NCBI RefSeq assembly: GCF_020514115.1
Contig: NZ_VTKZ01000001.1
Span: 310,001 to 374,000, forward strand
Length of the DNA: 64,000 nt
DNA from: Synechococcus sp. MU1642
GTDB taxonomy: Bacteria > Cyanobacteriota > Cyanobacteriia > PCC-6307 > Cyanobiaceae
Direction: 5' to 3'
The notes under the pieces are model-generated. The model worked only from the letters and a program-made list of their open reading frames with translations. It had not been told where the DNA came from and made no database searches. Positions 8,279 to 16,078 of this stretch are shown in pieces. The stretch's first letter is position 1, and the number at the start of each line of letters is the position of its first letter. The translations under genes and the position numbers were made by a program.

Positions 8279-8502
8279 CGATTGCTGGCTCGATTGATCG
8301 ATTTCATTCCCAGACGTGCAGCCCGGCGCCCAAGCCCCACTACTGCCTGGGCGGTGCTTTTGATCACGTCCTTGGCAGTAGTGCGGACCCGGCGGGGACT
8401 GCGTTGCATGGCATCGGGCCATGATCCCTCCGGCCAGCGCGGCACGCGGCGGCCAACGCGGTCACCGAGTTGAATCAGGGATCGACGCAGCCGGCTGACC
8501 AC
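8275..8502 (-). CDS. Small basic protein coupled to a microprotein
   Basis: A 75-residue frame with a GTG start. It is very Arg-rich in the first half and has an amphipathic helix (KDVIKSTAQAVVGLGRRAAR) in the second, suggesting nucleic-acid or membrane-surface binding. An internal ATG at about 8409 is an alternative start. Its stop overlaps the start of the 23-residue membrane ORF. No family is recognised and the start is uncertain. Confidence 0.45.
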   Translation of the reverse strand: MVSRLRRSLIQLGDRVGRRVPRWPEGSWPDAMQRSPRRVRTTAKDVIKSTAQAVVGLGRRAARLGMKSINRASNR

Positions 8503-8597
8503 AGCTTTGAAGCAACTGCATCAATGTGCTGGCCCCACATCAATGCTGTTGTGCCAAATGACACGAAGGTGGCTTGGTGCCTTGGTCATTGCTCTGC

Positions 8598-8648
8598 ATC
8601 CCTCAGTTGAGGGATACAACCACCCACACGGCTCCCTCAACTGAGGGA
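8598..8648 (+). promoter_or_regulatory. Paired palindromic boxes (operator-like)
   Basis: Two inverted repeats, ATCCCTCAGTTGAGGGAT (8598-8615) and TCCCTCAACTGAGGGA (8633-8648). Each has a 2-base centre, and their cores are reverse complements of each other. Centres are 34 bp apart, just over three helical turns, as expected for a dimeric regulator binding twice. They lie 17-67 bases upstream of the small gene at 8665. A similar box precedes a related gene at 24244. Confidence 0.6.
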
Positions 8649-8664
8649 TGCGAAATTCATTGGC

Positions 8665-8862
8665 GTGTCGCTGAATAAGGAAGCCCGCCGCTGGTTTGCA
8701 TGTCTCCTCATTTATGACCTAATTCTTCAGCGCAAGGGCGAGCTACAAGCCGAAACGGTGCAGGTGGCCGATGCTGCCCAGGCCTGGCGGCTGGGGCGTG
8801 AGCGCTATCCCCACTCCATCCGCGGCGTTGTGCGTCGGGATGGCTCTAGATCGATCTCGTGA
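8665..8862 (+). CDS. Small YDLI-type protein, 65 aa
   Basis: A 65-residue protein with a GTG start. The pattern YDLILQRKGELQAETVQVAD then AxxAWRLG resembles the 51-residue product at 24244 (YDLIIERGGLVVVETIEA then AAWRAG), so the two look like paralogues. A conserved Arg-rich end (VVRRDGSR) follows. Paired palindromes stand directly upstream. The function is unknown. Confidence 0.5.
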   Translation: MSLNKEARRWFACLLIYDLILQRKGELQAETVQVADAAQAWRLGRERYPHSIRGVVRRDGSRSIS

Positions 8863-9018
8863 TGGTTCTGCAGCTGAGCCATCCAAACGCCGCTAGAAGA
8901 AAAGCATCCGTAAGTTCTCGGGATGGAGCTGCGGCTCGAATCGCGCGCGTTGTATGCAGCCATTTAGGCAACGGCTAAGTTTTTCAAGATACAGCGGGTG
9001 GTGGCCTGCTGAGGTGAT

Positions 9019-9631
9019 CGCCTCACCCTCGCTTCCCTCTGTCTGACCGAGCCATCCGCCGCGCCGTGTTGGGTGCCGCCACCACTGAAGAGGAGGGCTT
9101 TGAGCTGGTGCTGCGCCTCAAGCCGAGCCTGTTGATCTGCACGTCGGATCTGGAGACCGGCTACGGCATGAACCTGCTGCGTCGGGTGAAGGCGGAGCTG
9201 CCACCTGTCAGCTGCTGATCGTGTTGGTGCGTGAAAGCAAGGCCGTGGTGCAGGAGGCGATGCAGGCCTATGCCGATGCGGTGATCTTCAAATCAAGCCT
9301 CGGCACCGGCAAGCGTGATTTCGTTCAAGCCCTCCATACCCTTTCTGAAGGCGGCGTGTATCTCCCCGAGGAAATACGCCAGCTCGGTGCAGCCCAGGCA
9401 CCGAACCCGAATCTGCCGCCCTTGATTGAAGAGCTCACCGAGCGGGAGCTGGAGGTGGTGGCAGACGTGGCCCGAGGCCTCACCAACCAGGGCATCGGCA
9501 GCAGCCTCGGCATCTCGGTGGAAACAGTGAAGACCCATGTGGTGAACGCCAAAGACAAGTTGGGTGCCGCTGATCGCACCCAATTGGCGGTGATGGCGTT
9601 GCTCTACGGCCTGATCGATCCCCTCGGCTGA
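9019..9631 (+). pseudogene. LuxR/NarL-type response regulator, frameshifted
   Basis: The C-terminal 136 codons encode a receiver remnant plus a complete LuxR-type helix-turn-helix (LTERELEVVADVARGLTNQ, then SVETVKTHVVNAKDKL). The preceding receiver sequence (RAIRRAVLGAATTEEEGFE, LRLKPSLLICTSDLE, LLRRVKAELP) is in a different frame and joins near 9206 to LLIVLVRESKAV. A further shift near 9035 separates it from another plausible segment, RLTLASLCLT. No proper start is left. An isolated HTH fragment could still be translated from TTG 9221. Most likely a decaying regulator, or two sequence errors. Confidence 0.75.
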
Positions 9632-9735
9632 TTCCTGGGGGGCTGTTCGGTGATCGCCTGTTCGGTGATCACGGTCGTGATCTCTCTTCGGTTGCCAACG
9701 CTCGATCCATAGAGCCTCGGCGTCGCTTATTTGTG

Positions 9736-9969
9736 ATGTCCGAAGAAATCACCAACCAGCAGTCCTGTGGCGGCAAGAAGCGGGCGATGCTCGCCTATGG
9801 CCTGGTTCAGATCTCTGCCACCGTGGTGTCGGCTGTGTCGTTGGCGGCCATTGCCGTAGGCCTGTGCGCCGTGAAGCAGGAGAGCCGCCTGTTCAACGGC
9901 TGCGTTGAAACTGTTGTGGCTGAGGGCCTCTCTCAAGCTGAAGCCGTTCGCTACTGCAATGGCGGCTGA
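9736..9969 (+). CDS. Small membrane protein, 77 aa
   Basis: A polar N-terminus (SEEITNQQSCGGKKRAM) leads into one hydrophobic helix (LVQISATVVSAVSLAAIAVGLCAV), followed by a polar Cys-containing tail. ATG 9736 is preferred over the GTG three bases upstream. It is followed by two strong hairpins. Composition and isolation as a single transcription unit support a real gene. The function is unknown. Confidence 0.7.
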   Translation: MSEEITNQQSCGGKKRAMLAYGLVQISATVVSAVSLAAIAVGLCAVKQESRLFNGCVETVVAEGLSQAEAVRYCNGG

Positions 9970-9984
9970 GCTTAATGACCAACT

Positions 9985-10053
9985 CTTCCCAAGGGTTGTG
10001 GCCAACACCCTTGGGAAGAGCCTGTGTTCTGGCCGAGAACAGGCCTTTGTTTT
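9985..10053 (+). terminator. Double hairpin terminator
   Basis: The first hairpin has a 12-bp perfect stem (CTTCCCAAGGGT / ACCCTTGGGAAG, 9985-10018). Directly after it a second stem (GCCTG..TTCT / AGAA.CAGGC, 10020-10045) is followed by TTTGTTTT. The second has the T-rich tract of an intrinsic terminator. Confidence 0.75.
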
Positions 10054-10169
10054 GGCCTGAAGCAATCAACGCCTATTGCTGCTGCAACGCAGCTTTTAAC
10101 TATTACTAAGTTCATCTCCATTGATGAAGCGATCGCCATATCTTTGACCTGATTTCACTGTTTTCTCGG

Positions 10170-11042
10170 ATGCCAGCCCTGAAGTACAAGCGGGATTTCA
10201 CCCACGAACAGCGGGTGTCATTCGCATTTGCGAACTCCGTGGATGCAGCCAAAAGTGCCAGCTCCAACAAGGGCAAGGCGGCATCTACACCTGCTGAGTA
10301 CAAGCAAAACCAGTGCGCCGCTATGGGCATTGGTATGGGCCCCCGGATCCATGAGGAGTGCCCCTTCTCGGCGATCAACCACTCCTATGCCTCAACGGGC
10401 AGCCAGGCTCTGGAAGCTGCCATCACCGCCGGGTACAAGCAGGTGTTTGGCAACATCGGTATCTCCGACAACCAGCGTCTCGTCTCACTTGAGGCCTTCC
10501 TCTGTGACGGCCGCATCAACGTGCAGGGCTTCATGGCAGGCCTGGTGAAATCTGAGCTTTACAAGCAGAAGTTTTTCCACGCTGTGTCTCCCATGCGTGG
10601 CATCGAGCTCACCACCAAGCACCTGCTGGGTCGCCCTCCTATCAATCAGAAGGAAGTGAGTGCTGGCATTCAGCTGATCTCTGCAGAGGGTTTTGACGCT
10701 TTCGTTGACAGCCTCGTTCGCTCGGAGGAGTACCTCGAAACCTTCGGAACCGACACGGTTCCCTATCTGCGTGGCTTCAAGTCGGAAGCACGGGCTTCCT
10801 GCTCCACCTTTGTTGGCATGGCCGAAATCACTCCGGCCAATGCCAGCTCTGAAAACGCCATGTACACCGGCCCTTCCCTGGTGAAACGTTTCAGCATGGA
10901 TCTCAATTCCTTCGCTGCTGCTGCTGTTTATTCAGACGACAGCGATCGTGGTGGCTTCTCTTACACGAACGCCGTCAGCAACCCCCGCAACGCTGCCTAC
11001 CGCCGCATGTATGGCGGCAAGTTCAACTACGGCCGCTTCTGA
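10170..11042 (+). CDS. Phycoerythrin-associated phycobilisome linker (MpeC/D/E type)
   Basis: A 290-residue linker that would sit inside a phycobilisome rod hexamer and connect phycoerythrin discs. The pili-like/PBS linker domain spans about residues 65-200 (ITAGYKQVFGNIGISDNQRL; GFMAGLVKSELYKQKF). A cysteine at position 49 (YKQNQCAAMG) matches the site where gamma-type phycoerythrin-II linkers are known to carry one phycourobilin. The basic Arg/Tyr-rich C-terminus (YRRMYGGKFNYGRF) is typical. It stands alone with its own strong terminator, away from any phycobiliprotein operon. Which mpe letter it is cannot be decided without comparison. It implies a phycoerythrin-II-containing strain. Confidence 0.9.
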   Translation: MPALKYKRDFTHEQRVSFAFANSVDAAKSASSNKGKAASTPAEYKQNQCAAMGIGMGPRIHEECPFSAINHSYASTGSQALEAAITAGYKQVFGNIGISDNQRLVSLEAFLCDGRINVQGFMAGLVKSELYKQKFFHAVSPMRGIELTTKHLLGRPPINQKEVSAGIQLISAEGFDAFVDSLVRSEEYLETFGTDTVPYLRGFKSEARASCSTFVGMAEITPANASSENAMYTGPSLVKRFSMDLNSFAAAAVYSDDSDRGGFSYTNAVSNPRNAAYRRMYGGKFNYGRF

Positions 11043-11079
11043 TTCATTGCTGCTTGGAGCGATGAGTTGAACAGTAAGG

Positions 11080-11107
11080 GCAGGAGGGGCAACCCTCCTG
11101 CTTTTTT
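11080..11107 (+). terminator. Rho-independent terminator of the linker gene
   Basis: A perfect 9-bp GC-rich stem (GCAGGAGGG / CCCTCCTGC) with a 4-base GCAA loop and six T, 38 bases after the linker stop codon. Confidence 0.95.
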
Positions 11108-11205
11108 ATGAGAGCCCCCACGTTTTGGCACGGTATTTGGTGAGTAATTATGCTTATTGCAAATGATTCTCGGTTTTGTAAAGTCTCGTCGCTTTGATTT
11201 AGTCG

Positions 11206-11445
11206 ATGCATTACTTCGGGCTATTGGTGCATGAAAGCGGTCAAGTGACACCTCTCTTTGGTGCTGAAGTCCTCGAAGTTGCTGTCTCCAAATTCTTTGA
11301 AAGCTGTCTGAGAGTGGGATACAAGCCGATTGATGTTCACTTGCGGCTGATTAAATCGGCGTCGCCAAAATTTCCAGCCGAGATCTGTCTGGATAAAAAT
11401 CTGCTGGTGTCGGCTTATAACCTTCAGGTGGAAAACTATCAATAG
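11206..11445 (+). CDS. Hypothetical protein, 79 aa
   Basis: A soluble protein with mixed beta/alpha composition (MHYFGLLVHESGQVTPLFG at the start). One Cys is in a helical stretch and another near the C-terminus. It lies after the linker terminator, so it has its own promoter. Balanced composition supports coding. No family is recognised. Confidence 0.5.
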   Translation: MHYFGLLVHESGQVTPLFGAEVLEVAVSKFFESCLRVGYKPIDVHLRLIKSASPKFPAEICLDKNLLVSAYNLQVENYQ

Positions 11446-11453
11446 CGTGTTCG

Positions 11454-12119
11454 TTGCCTTGGCTGCGTCCTGGCGACGGCAATGACATCTTGGGGTTGAC
11501 CCCCGCTCGATGCTTTGTGGCCATTCCCGCCGACGCCAACCTCAAGCGGGCCCTCGAGCAGCTCAACGAGAACGAGGCGGCCGTGGCCGAGGCGATCAAT
11601 GAAGCCCGCGCCGAGCACGCCCGCTGTGAACCGCCCCTCACCGGGCCCGCCCTGCTGGAACGCATCGATCAGCTGGCCAGTCAGCGCTCCCTCGACAGCC
11701 AGGACGCCGCGATTCTCTGCCACTGGCCCGATGCTGCCTCCATCGGCCAAGCCTGGTTCGAGCTCAAGCACCCCGGCAAGAGCGTGCCCAGCCCGATGCT
11801 GGTGCTTGATGCCTATCTCGTTGGCGCCCCGCCGTTCCTGAGCAAAGCCCAGCGGGATCTGGTGGGTGACTGGTACCGCAACAAGGTGAGTGCCAATTCC
11901 GATTACACCGATGCCGTCACCGGGGCGGCTAAAGCCTTCGTGCTGATCGGCGATCTCAATGCCAGTGCCGCCGGCATGGCCTGGCAGACGATCATTCCCG
12001 ACCTGCTTGAGCAGGGCCATGATCTGGAGTTCAACGTCACCAAGGAACAGGTGACGGCGGCGGCGGCCCGTTGGATTGTTGCGGTGGGCGACACCTTCAC
12101 GCCACCATCGCTGGATTGA
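11454..12119 (+). CDS. Conserved-type hypothetical protein, about 220 aa
   Basis: A long, codon-biased frame with a helical, acidic product. It includes a coiled-coil-like segment (LEQLNENEAAVAEAINEARAE, residues about 32-54) and a C-terminal region with small residues (GDLNASAAGMAW). No signal peptide or membrane segment. The TTG start is only the first available initiator and the true 5' end may lie elsewhere. It is followed at short spacing by two further small genes on the same strand. The function is unknown. Confidence 0.65.
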   Translation: MPWLRPGDGNDILGLTPARCFVAIPADANLKRALEQLNENEAAVAEAINEARAEHARCEPPLTGPALLERIDQLASQRSLDSQDAAILCHWPDAASIGQAWFELKHPGKSVPSPMLVLDAYLVGAPPFLSKAQRDLVGDWYRNKVSANSDYTDAVTGAAKAFVLIGDLNASAAGMAWQTIIPDLLEQGHDLEFNVTKEQVTAAAARWIVAVGDTFTPPSLD

Positions 12120-12131
12120 CGCGAGCGATCG

Positions 12132-12356
12132 ATGGGTCTGCAGCTGGTTTCCGCCGATTACCTTCACGACGACGGCTTCACCTACCGGATCCGCCGCGAC
12201 ACCCTCGACCAGGACTTCACGATTGAGGAGAAGCGTGATGGTGCTTGGGTGGATTGCGGTCTGGATCAGGCGGTGAAGGATGTGAACTTTGCGGAGTTCA
12301 AGCGCCTCGGCCTGTTGATTAAGAAGGTGATGGACGCCGATCAGTGGCTCTCTTGA
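12132..12356 (+). CDS. Hypothetical protein, 74 aa
   Basis: A compact acidic protein with alternating beta-like strands (LQLVSADYLHDDGFTYRI; FTIEEKRDGAWVDCGL) and a C-terminal helix (FKRLGLLIKKVMDAD). It begins 12 bases after the previous gene and probably shares its transcript. No family is recognised. Confidence 0.6.
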   Translation: MGLQLVSADYLHDDGFTYRIRRDTLDQDFTIEEKRDGAWVDCGLDQAVKDVNFAEFKRLGLLIKKVMDADQWLS

Positions 12357-12395
12357 GCGGCATCGATCCACGGCCGCCGGCCCCGCACGCCAGGA

Positions 12396-12413
12396 TGTAA
12401 CGAATTCGTTACA
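12396..12413 (+). promoter_or_regulatory. 18-bp perfect palindrome (operator-like)
   Basis: TGTAACGAATTCGTTACA is a perfect 18-bp inverted repeat ending six bases before the ATG of the gene at 12420. Its size and position suit a dimeric repressor site (TetR-like geometry). No regulator gene is adjacent. Confidence 0.5.
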
Positions 12414-12419
12414 AACCCC

Positions 12420-12674
12420 ATGACCGTCGGAGAAATCTTCCTGGAAAGCCTCTCCACTGGGGTGATCACCGAGCATGAGGTGAGCTGGTTGGCCTCTCAC
12501 CAGACCAACTTCGACCGGCCCGAAGAAGCAGCCGCCATCCGCCTAGGGCGCCTGATGGATCAAGGTGAGATCAATCTGGGTTGCCGCCTGCCGGAGCCGA
12601 TGCTGCGCCACCAGGAAGTCCTGGTGGACTGGATCGAACCCCTGGGCCGCCGCCGTCACCGCGCTGCAGCCTGA
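12420..12674 (+). CDS. Hypothetical protein, 84 aa
   Basis: A helical protein starting MTVGEIFLESLSTGVITEHE, with repeated acidic/amphipathic segments and an Arg/His-rich tail. It overlaps the 3' end of the P450 gene on the other strand by 19 bases. A perfect 18-bp palindrome is immediately upstream and may regulate it. The function is unknown. Confidence 0.6.
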   Translation: MTVGEIFLESLSTGVITEHEVSWLASHQTNFDRPEEAAAIRLGRLMDQGEINLGCRLPEPMLRHQEVLVDWIEPLGRRRHRAAA

Positions 12675-13894
12675 ACTAGCAGGCCGTCTTTAGGAGTGGG
12701 GCTGGGGATCAGCTGCAGCGTCAGGTCTTGATCCGGCTGCAGCTGCAGTTCCACCGCCTCCAGCAGTCCCACTGCCATCAAGCGGATCTCCAGTTCCGCC
12801 AGGGCCTTGCCCAGGCAGACCCGTTCGCCGCCGCCGAAGGGCAGCAGCGTTTGGTTGAACGATCCATCCAGGTGGCGTTGCGGCCTGAACGTCACCAGAT
12901 CGTCGTCATCGTTGTTGTACGTCGGGCTCAGCACCACCTGAATCACGCTGCCTTCGGGAACGGCCACATCCGCCAGGTTGATCGGCGCGAGGTTGCGCCT
13001 GAAGAATCCCCCCACCGGCGGCGTGAGCCGCATCACCTCCAGCACCGTCGCGTCCAAGCGTGGTGATGCCGGATCGTCCGCCAAGCCCTCGCGCAACCAG
13101 CTCTCGACCTCCGGGTTGAGTAGCAGGGCCCGGAACAAGCAGCTCAAGGACGAGGCGGTGGTCTCGTAGCCGGCAAACAGCAACAGCAGCAGCTGTTCGG
13201 CCAGGTCGTCATCGTCCAGGGGGATGCCGGCTTCATCCAAGCCGCCGCTCAGCAGATCCAGGCCTCCTTGGTTGCCCCCCGCTTGAAGCACTCTTTTGAT
13301 GCGGTTCAGCAGCCGTTGGCGTGCCGCCATCGCCTTGGCGAAGGGGGTGCCCGGAATCGCCAGCGGAATCGAGAACAGCGCCCGGGTCCAGATCTCGAAA
13401 TCGGCGAACAGGGCGTCACGGCTGACGCCATCCAACCCCAGCACCGTGGTGGCGATCACCGCAAAGGCGAAACGCCGCATCCGCGCCGCCAGAGGCAGCG
13501 GTGTGTTTGTGCTGATTAACTCCTGGCAGAGCTCGTCCACCAACTGCTGAATGGACGGGGTGTAGCGCGCCAGCGCTGCGCTGGAAAACAGCTGCCCCAC
13601 CACGCGCCGCCGAGCCTTGTGGCCGGGGCCTGTTCGGTTGGCCAGCGATTGGCTGCCTAGCAATTGCCGCACACTCTCAGGCCACCAGCCCTCGAGTGAG
13701 TCGCTTTGCCCCAGTAGATCGCCGATGGCCCGTTCGCCGCGGATGAACACCATCCGCTGGGCCAGCAGCTTGGTTTCGAACACATCGCCGTGGGACTGGA
13801 AGCGCCGTTGGGCGAAATCCGCCTGGGTGAAGAAGGCCAGGGTTTCTCCCAGTCCGCTCACGGCGCCCGTGCTGGGGAGGGGGGTGGTGGCCAT
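12656..13894 (-). CDS. Cytochrome P450
   Basis: A 412-residue heme monooxygenase, normal length for a bacterial P450. The I-helix oxygen-binding motif is AGYETT (about residue 240). The K-helix ExxR lies in VLEVMRLTPP, and the heme-ligand loop is FGGGERVCLGKALAELE with the cysteine near residue 360. No membrane anchor, so probably soluble. It resembles the cyanobacterial CYP120-like group, some members of which act on retinoids or isoprenoids. The substrate here is unknown. No ferredoxin partner is adjacent, though petF lies about 20 kb away. Confidence 0.92.
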   Translation of the reverse strand: MATTPLPSTGAVSGLGETLAFFTQADFAQRRFQSHGDVFETKLLAQRMVFIRGERAIGDLLGQSDSLEGWWPESVRQLLGSQSLANRTGPGHKARRRVVGQLFSSAALARYTPSIQQLVDELCQELISTNTPLPLAARMRRFAFAVIATTVLGLDGVSRDALFADFEIWTRALFSIPLAIPGTPFAKAMAARQRLLNRIKRVLQAGGNQGGLDLLSGGLDEAGIPLDDDDLAEQLLLLLFAGYETTASSLSCLFRALLLNPEVESWLREGLADDPASPRLDATVLEVMRLTPPVGGFFRRNLAPINLADVAVPEGSVIQVVLSPTYNNDDDDLVTFRPQRHLDGSFNQTLLPFGGGERVCLGKALAELEIRLMAVGLLEAVELQLQPDQDLTLQLIPSPTPKDGLLVQAAAR

Positions 13895-13955
13895 CGCAGC
13901 TTGGTGTGAGCTGCCGTTCTAAGGCTGACAGTGCTGCAGGCGCTGGCTATCTCAA

Positions 13956-14234
13956 GTGGTGTGCCGCCCGTTCTCTGTGGAAGTCAAGTCCCTGGTTGTG
14001 GTGCTGGTTGCTCATCTAATCAGCGCAGGCCTCTCGAAAACCGTTGCCGCCCAGAAGGCGCGCAACAGCAACCGCTGGGCTATTGCGGGTTTTCTCTTTG
14101 GTCCGTTGGGTCTGATTGCTGCCGTGGGCATGCCGGATCGTCATCAGATCGTTTACCTCCGCTACCTGGCCGAGCAGCAGGGCTACCAACCCCGCCATGC
14201 CTGTGGTGGCCAGAAGAGCGAGACCGACGCCTGA
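13956..14234 (+). CDS. Small membrane protein, about 90 aa
   Basis: Two hydrophobic segments (SLVVVLVAHLISAGLS and WAIAGFLFGPLGLIAAVG) separated by a basic Lys/Arg/Asn loop, followed by a polar tail with His and Cys. The second segment with FGPLG is typical of small integral proteins in cyanobacteria. GTG start; an internal GTG is possible. It is convergent with the lipocalin-like gene. The function is unknown. Confidence 0.6.
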   Translation: MVCRPFSVEVKSLVVVLVAHLISAGLSKTVAAQKARNSNRWAIAGFLFGPLGLIAAVGMPDRHQIVYLRYLAEQQGYQPRHACGGQKSETDA

Positions 14235-14252
14235 GCGTTCGCCGGAACCAGT

Positions 14253-14708
14253 TCAGCGGCAGCGCTGAAAGCGAACAATGCTGCGGGTCAGGCCTTTGTC
14301 GGGCCAGTTGGGCATCACCCGCCAGGGGGTGTGCACCGTGAGCAGGTCGCCGTCGATCGCGAAAAAGCGGGTTTGTTCCGTGCCCACCCATTCCGGGTTC
14401 CATGCCACATCCACATGGGTGATCCAGCGGTCACCTTCGAGCCGGTAGATACCGGTGTAGGCGATCATGCTGCTGAGAAGGGCAGATCGCTCGTCGGCGT
14501 TGTTGCCTGGTTGGCGATCCTCCGCTGAGAGCATGAAGGAGAGACGACCCTCGGCCGTGAAGATCACATAGCCCGTGGGGTTCTCGCCCATCGGCGCGAA
14601 GGTTTCGCCGTTGGATTGTTCTTCAACCTCGTAGCTCAACAGTTGCCACGCGCCATAAACGGTGGGAGTGGTGATGGCTTGGGCGGGCTGAACTGAACTG
14701 ACTCTCAC
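14253..14708 (-). CDS. Lipocalin-like domain protein
   Basis: About 151 residues from the GTG with AGAGGA/AGG upstream; the longer frame to 14786 lacks coding character. The start of the beta barrel is GAWQLLSYEVEE, followed by PTGYVIFTAEGRLSFML and a late FFAIDGDLLTVHTPW, as in the lipocalin-like family PF13924. Members bind small hydrophobic ligands or have unknown roles. A Trp-rich core is visible. No obvious signal peptide from this start. Confidence 0.75.
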   Translation of the reverse strand: MRVSSVQPAQAITTPTVYGAWQLLSYEVEEQSNGETFAPMGENPTGYVIFTAEGRLSFMLSAEDRQPGNNADERSALLSSMIAYTGIYRLEGDRWITHVDVAWNPEWVGTEQTRFFAIDGDLLTVHTPWRVMPNWPDKGLTRSIVRFQRCR

Positions 14709-15119
14709 AACTGAACCTGTTCCTCTGCGGCAACCTATCGATCGTGATCTGGCTTTAACAGCATGAAGCGAGGCATTCCTAGGCAATTGATGCCATTGAA
14801 TGCCGATCCAGTAGCAACAACAACGAAAGTGATCAGCACACGCTCCAGGTGTCGATGGCGCTCCGACGCAGAACCCGGGGATGGCTGAGGGGTTCTGGCT
14901 TGAAATGCACCACCGGCTTTTGGGTTGTGCTCACCGACCATCCGCGGGTCATCTCAACTCATTATTTGGGGGCCAACTGTTAGATGCTGAGGGCTGTGTC
15001 AAACCATCCACACATGCTGATTTTTTGTTTTCACAGCAAATCAACTGAATTCAGTCTTTTTTCCCCTTGTGACCAGCACAATATTTGTTCTAATAGAGAA
15101 GTCACGACCACAAAGGCCC
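14709..15119. other. Intergenic stretch
   Basis: About 410 bases without a supported gene. Two plus-strand frames of 41-42 codons (from ATG 14762 and near 14854) are open but lack clear ribosome binding sites. The last ~100 bases are AT-rich and probably contain the cyAbrB promoter. Confidence 0.4.
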
Positions 15120-15485
15120 ATGCTTACCGGAGCTGAATTGCTCAACCGCGTCAAAGAACTTGGCGATTGCGCCAAGACAGATTTGGCCAGAGGTTGTGGT
15201 TACGTCGTCCAGAAGAAAGACGGCTCTGAACAGGTGAAATTCACCGCGTTCTACGAGGCTTTGCTTGAGGCCAAGGGCCTCTCGTTCTCCACTGGTGGAT
15301 CCGGTGTGGGCAAAGGAGGTCGCAAGCTTTCTTACAAAGCTGTAGTTCAGGGCAATGGCAATCTCTTGATCGGCAAGGCTTACACCGCCCTGTTAGAACT
15401 GCAGCCCGGTGATGAATATGAGATCAAGCTCGGACGCAAGCAGATCCGCCTGATTCCCGTTGGCGGCTCCGAAGAAGAGGATTGA
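15120..15485 (+). CDS. cyAbrB family transcriptional regulator
   Basis: A 121-residue DNA-binding protein of the cyanobacterial AbrB type. The N-terminal part is MLTGAELLNRVKELGD, with a conserved central block (KFTAFYEALLEAKGL; GRKLSYKAVVQGNGNLLIG). The C-terminal AbrB-like half contains GKAYTALLELQPGDEYEI and KQIRLIPV. cyAbrB proteins repress or tune carbon, nitrogen and hydrogenase genes in model cyanobacteria. Start chosen at ATG 15120 because the family begins there; the upstream extension is not conserved-like. AT-rich promoter region upstream, strong terminator downstream. Confidence 0.9.
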   Translation: MLTGAELLNRVKELGDCAKTDLARGCGYVVQKKDGSEQVKFTAFYEALLEAKGLSFSTGGSGVGKGGRKLSYKAVVQGNGNLLIGKAYTALLELQPGDEYEIKLGRKQIRLIPVGGSEEED

Positions 15486-15509
15486 TCACCCGTTCAGCAG
15501 AAACATCGC

Positions 15510-15549
15510 ATTCCCCGTGGTTCCTTTAGGTTCCACGGGGAATTTTTTT
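15510..15549 (+). terminator. Rho-independent terminator of cyAbrB
   Basis: An 11-bp stem (ATTCCCCGTGG / CCACGGGGAAT) with a 12-base loop and a run of T. The next gene starts right at its 3' flank. Confidence 0.95.
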
Positions 15550-15556
15550 GGCTTCG

Positions 15557-15748
15557 ATGCCCTATCAACCCACCAAAGAGCATCTGGACCATCACATTCC
15601 AGACGCGTTTAAGAGCATCAACGGCCTGATGCGTCAGCTGAAGCAGGACATCGGCATGGATGACCGTTACATCGCCCTGATGCTTGATGCTCTGTCTCGG
15701 GAGTATTCCGCTAAGCAGCCGAGCCGCGATGGTTTCGGCTTTCGCTGA
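15557..15748 (+). CDS. Small protein, 63 aa
   Basis: Reads MPYQPTKEHLDHHIPDAFKS and continues as a helical protein (INGLMRQLKQDIGMDDRYIA). ATG 15557 is preferred over an upstream in-frame TTG that would lie within the terminator T tract. Translation begins only a few bases after the cyAbrB terminator, so expression may depend on read-through. The function is unknown. Confidence 0.6.
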   Translation: MPYQPTKEHLDHHIPDAFKSINGLMRQLKQDIGMDDRYIALMLDALSREYSAKQPSRDGFGFR

Positions 15749-15826
15749 ACGTCAAGCGGCTGGGTGAGCAACCCGATGCCACCAAGTTGTTGCTATCAAC
15801 CTGTGGAATGGTGTCTTCTTCCAACA

Positions 15827-15997
15827 ATGAAACGACTCCTGCTCGTCCACAACCTGGTGCACGGTCAGAGCGTTGTGCATGAACTGGACGACAAAGATTT
15901 CGCCGTTGAGTTGGTGGAGGGTGATCCGGAGGAGACAGATGAGCAGGGCGAGATGGATGTTGACAGTCGCTTTTTCATCCGCGTCGACAACGAATGA
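15827..15997 (+). CDS. Small acidic protein, 56 aa
   Basis: Starts MKRLLLVHNLVHGQSVVHEL with a beta-rich N-terminus, then a very acidic middle (EGDPEETDEQGEMDVDSR) and a final strand. ATG 15827 is chosen because the upstream in-frame part is Cys/Pro-rich and not coding-like. One of a run of plus-strand small genes. The function is unknown. Confidence 0.6.
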   Translation: MKRLLLVHNLVHGQSVVHELDDKDFAVELVEGDPEETDEQGEMDVDSRFFIRVDNE

Positions 15998-16078
15998 CCT
16001 CCTGTTCGCAGCTCAGCACAGAGACGATTGGTAGGGCTGAATCAGCGCTATCGCGGAGGAATCCGTTGGTGGATGTTT

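Noticed and set aside
11439-12500. 353-codon minus-strand ORF
   Set aside because: Shadow of three plus-strand genes; composition rich in His, Gln, Gly and Arg as expected for an antisense frame in GC-rich DNA.
14762-14990. Two plus-strand ORFs of 41-42 codons in the gap before cyAbrB
   Set aside because: No ribosome binding sites and weak composition; one ends in readable sequence (VLTDHPRVISTHYLG), but that is not enough to call a gene.
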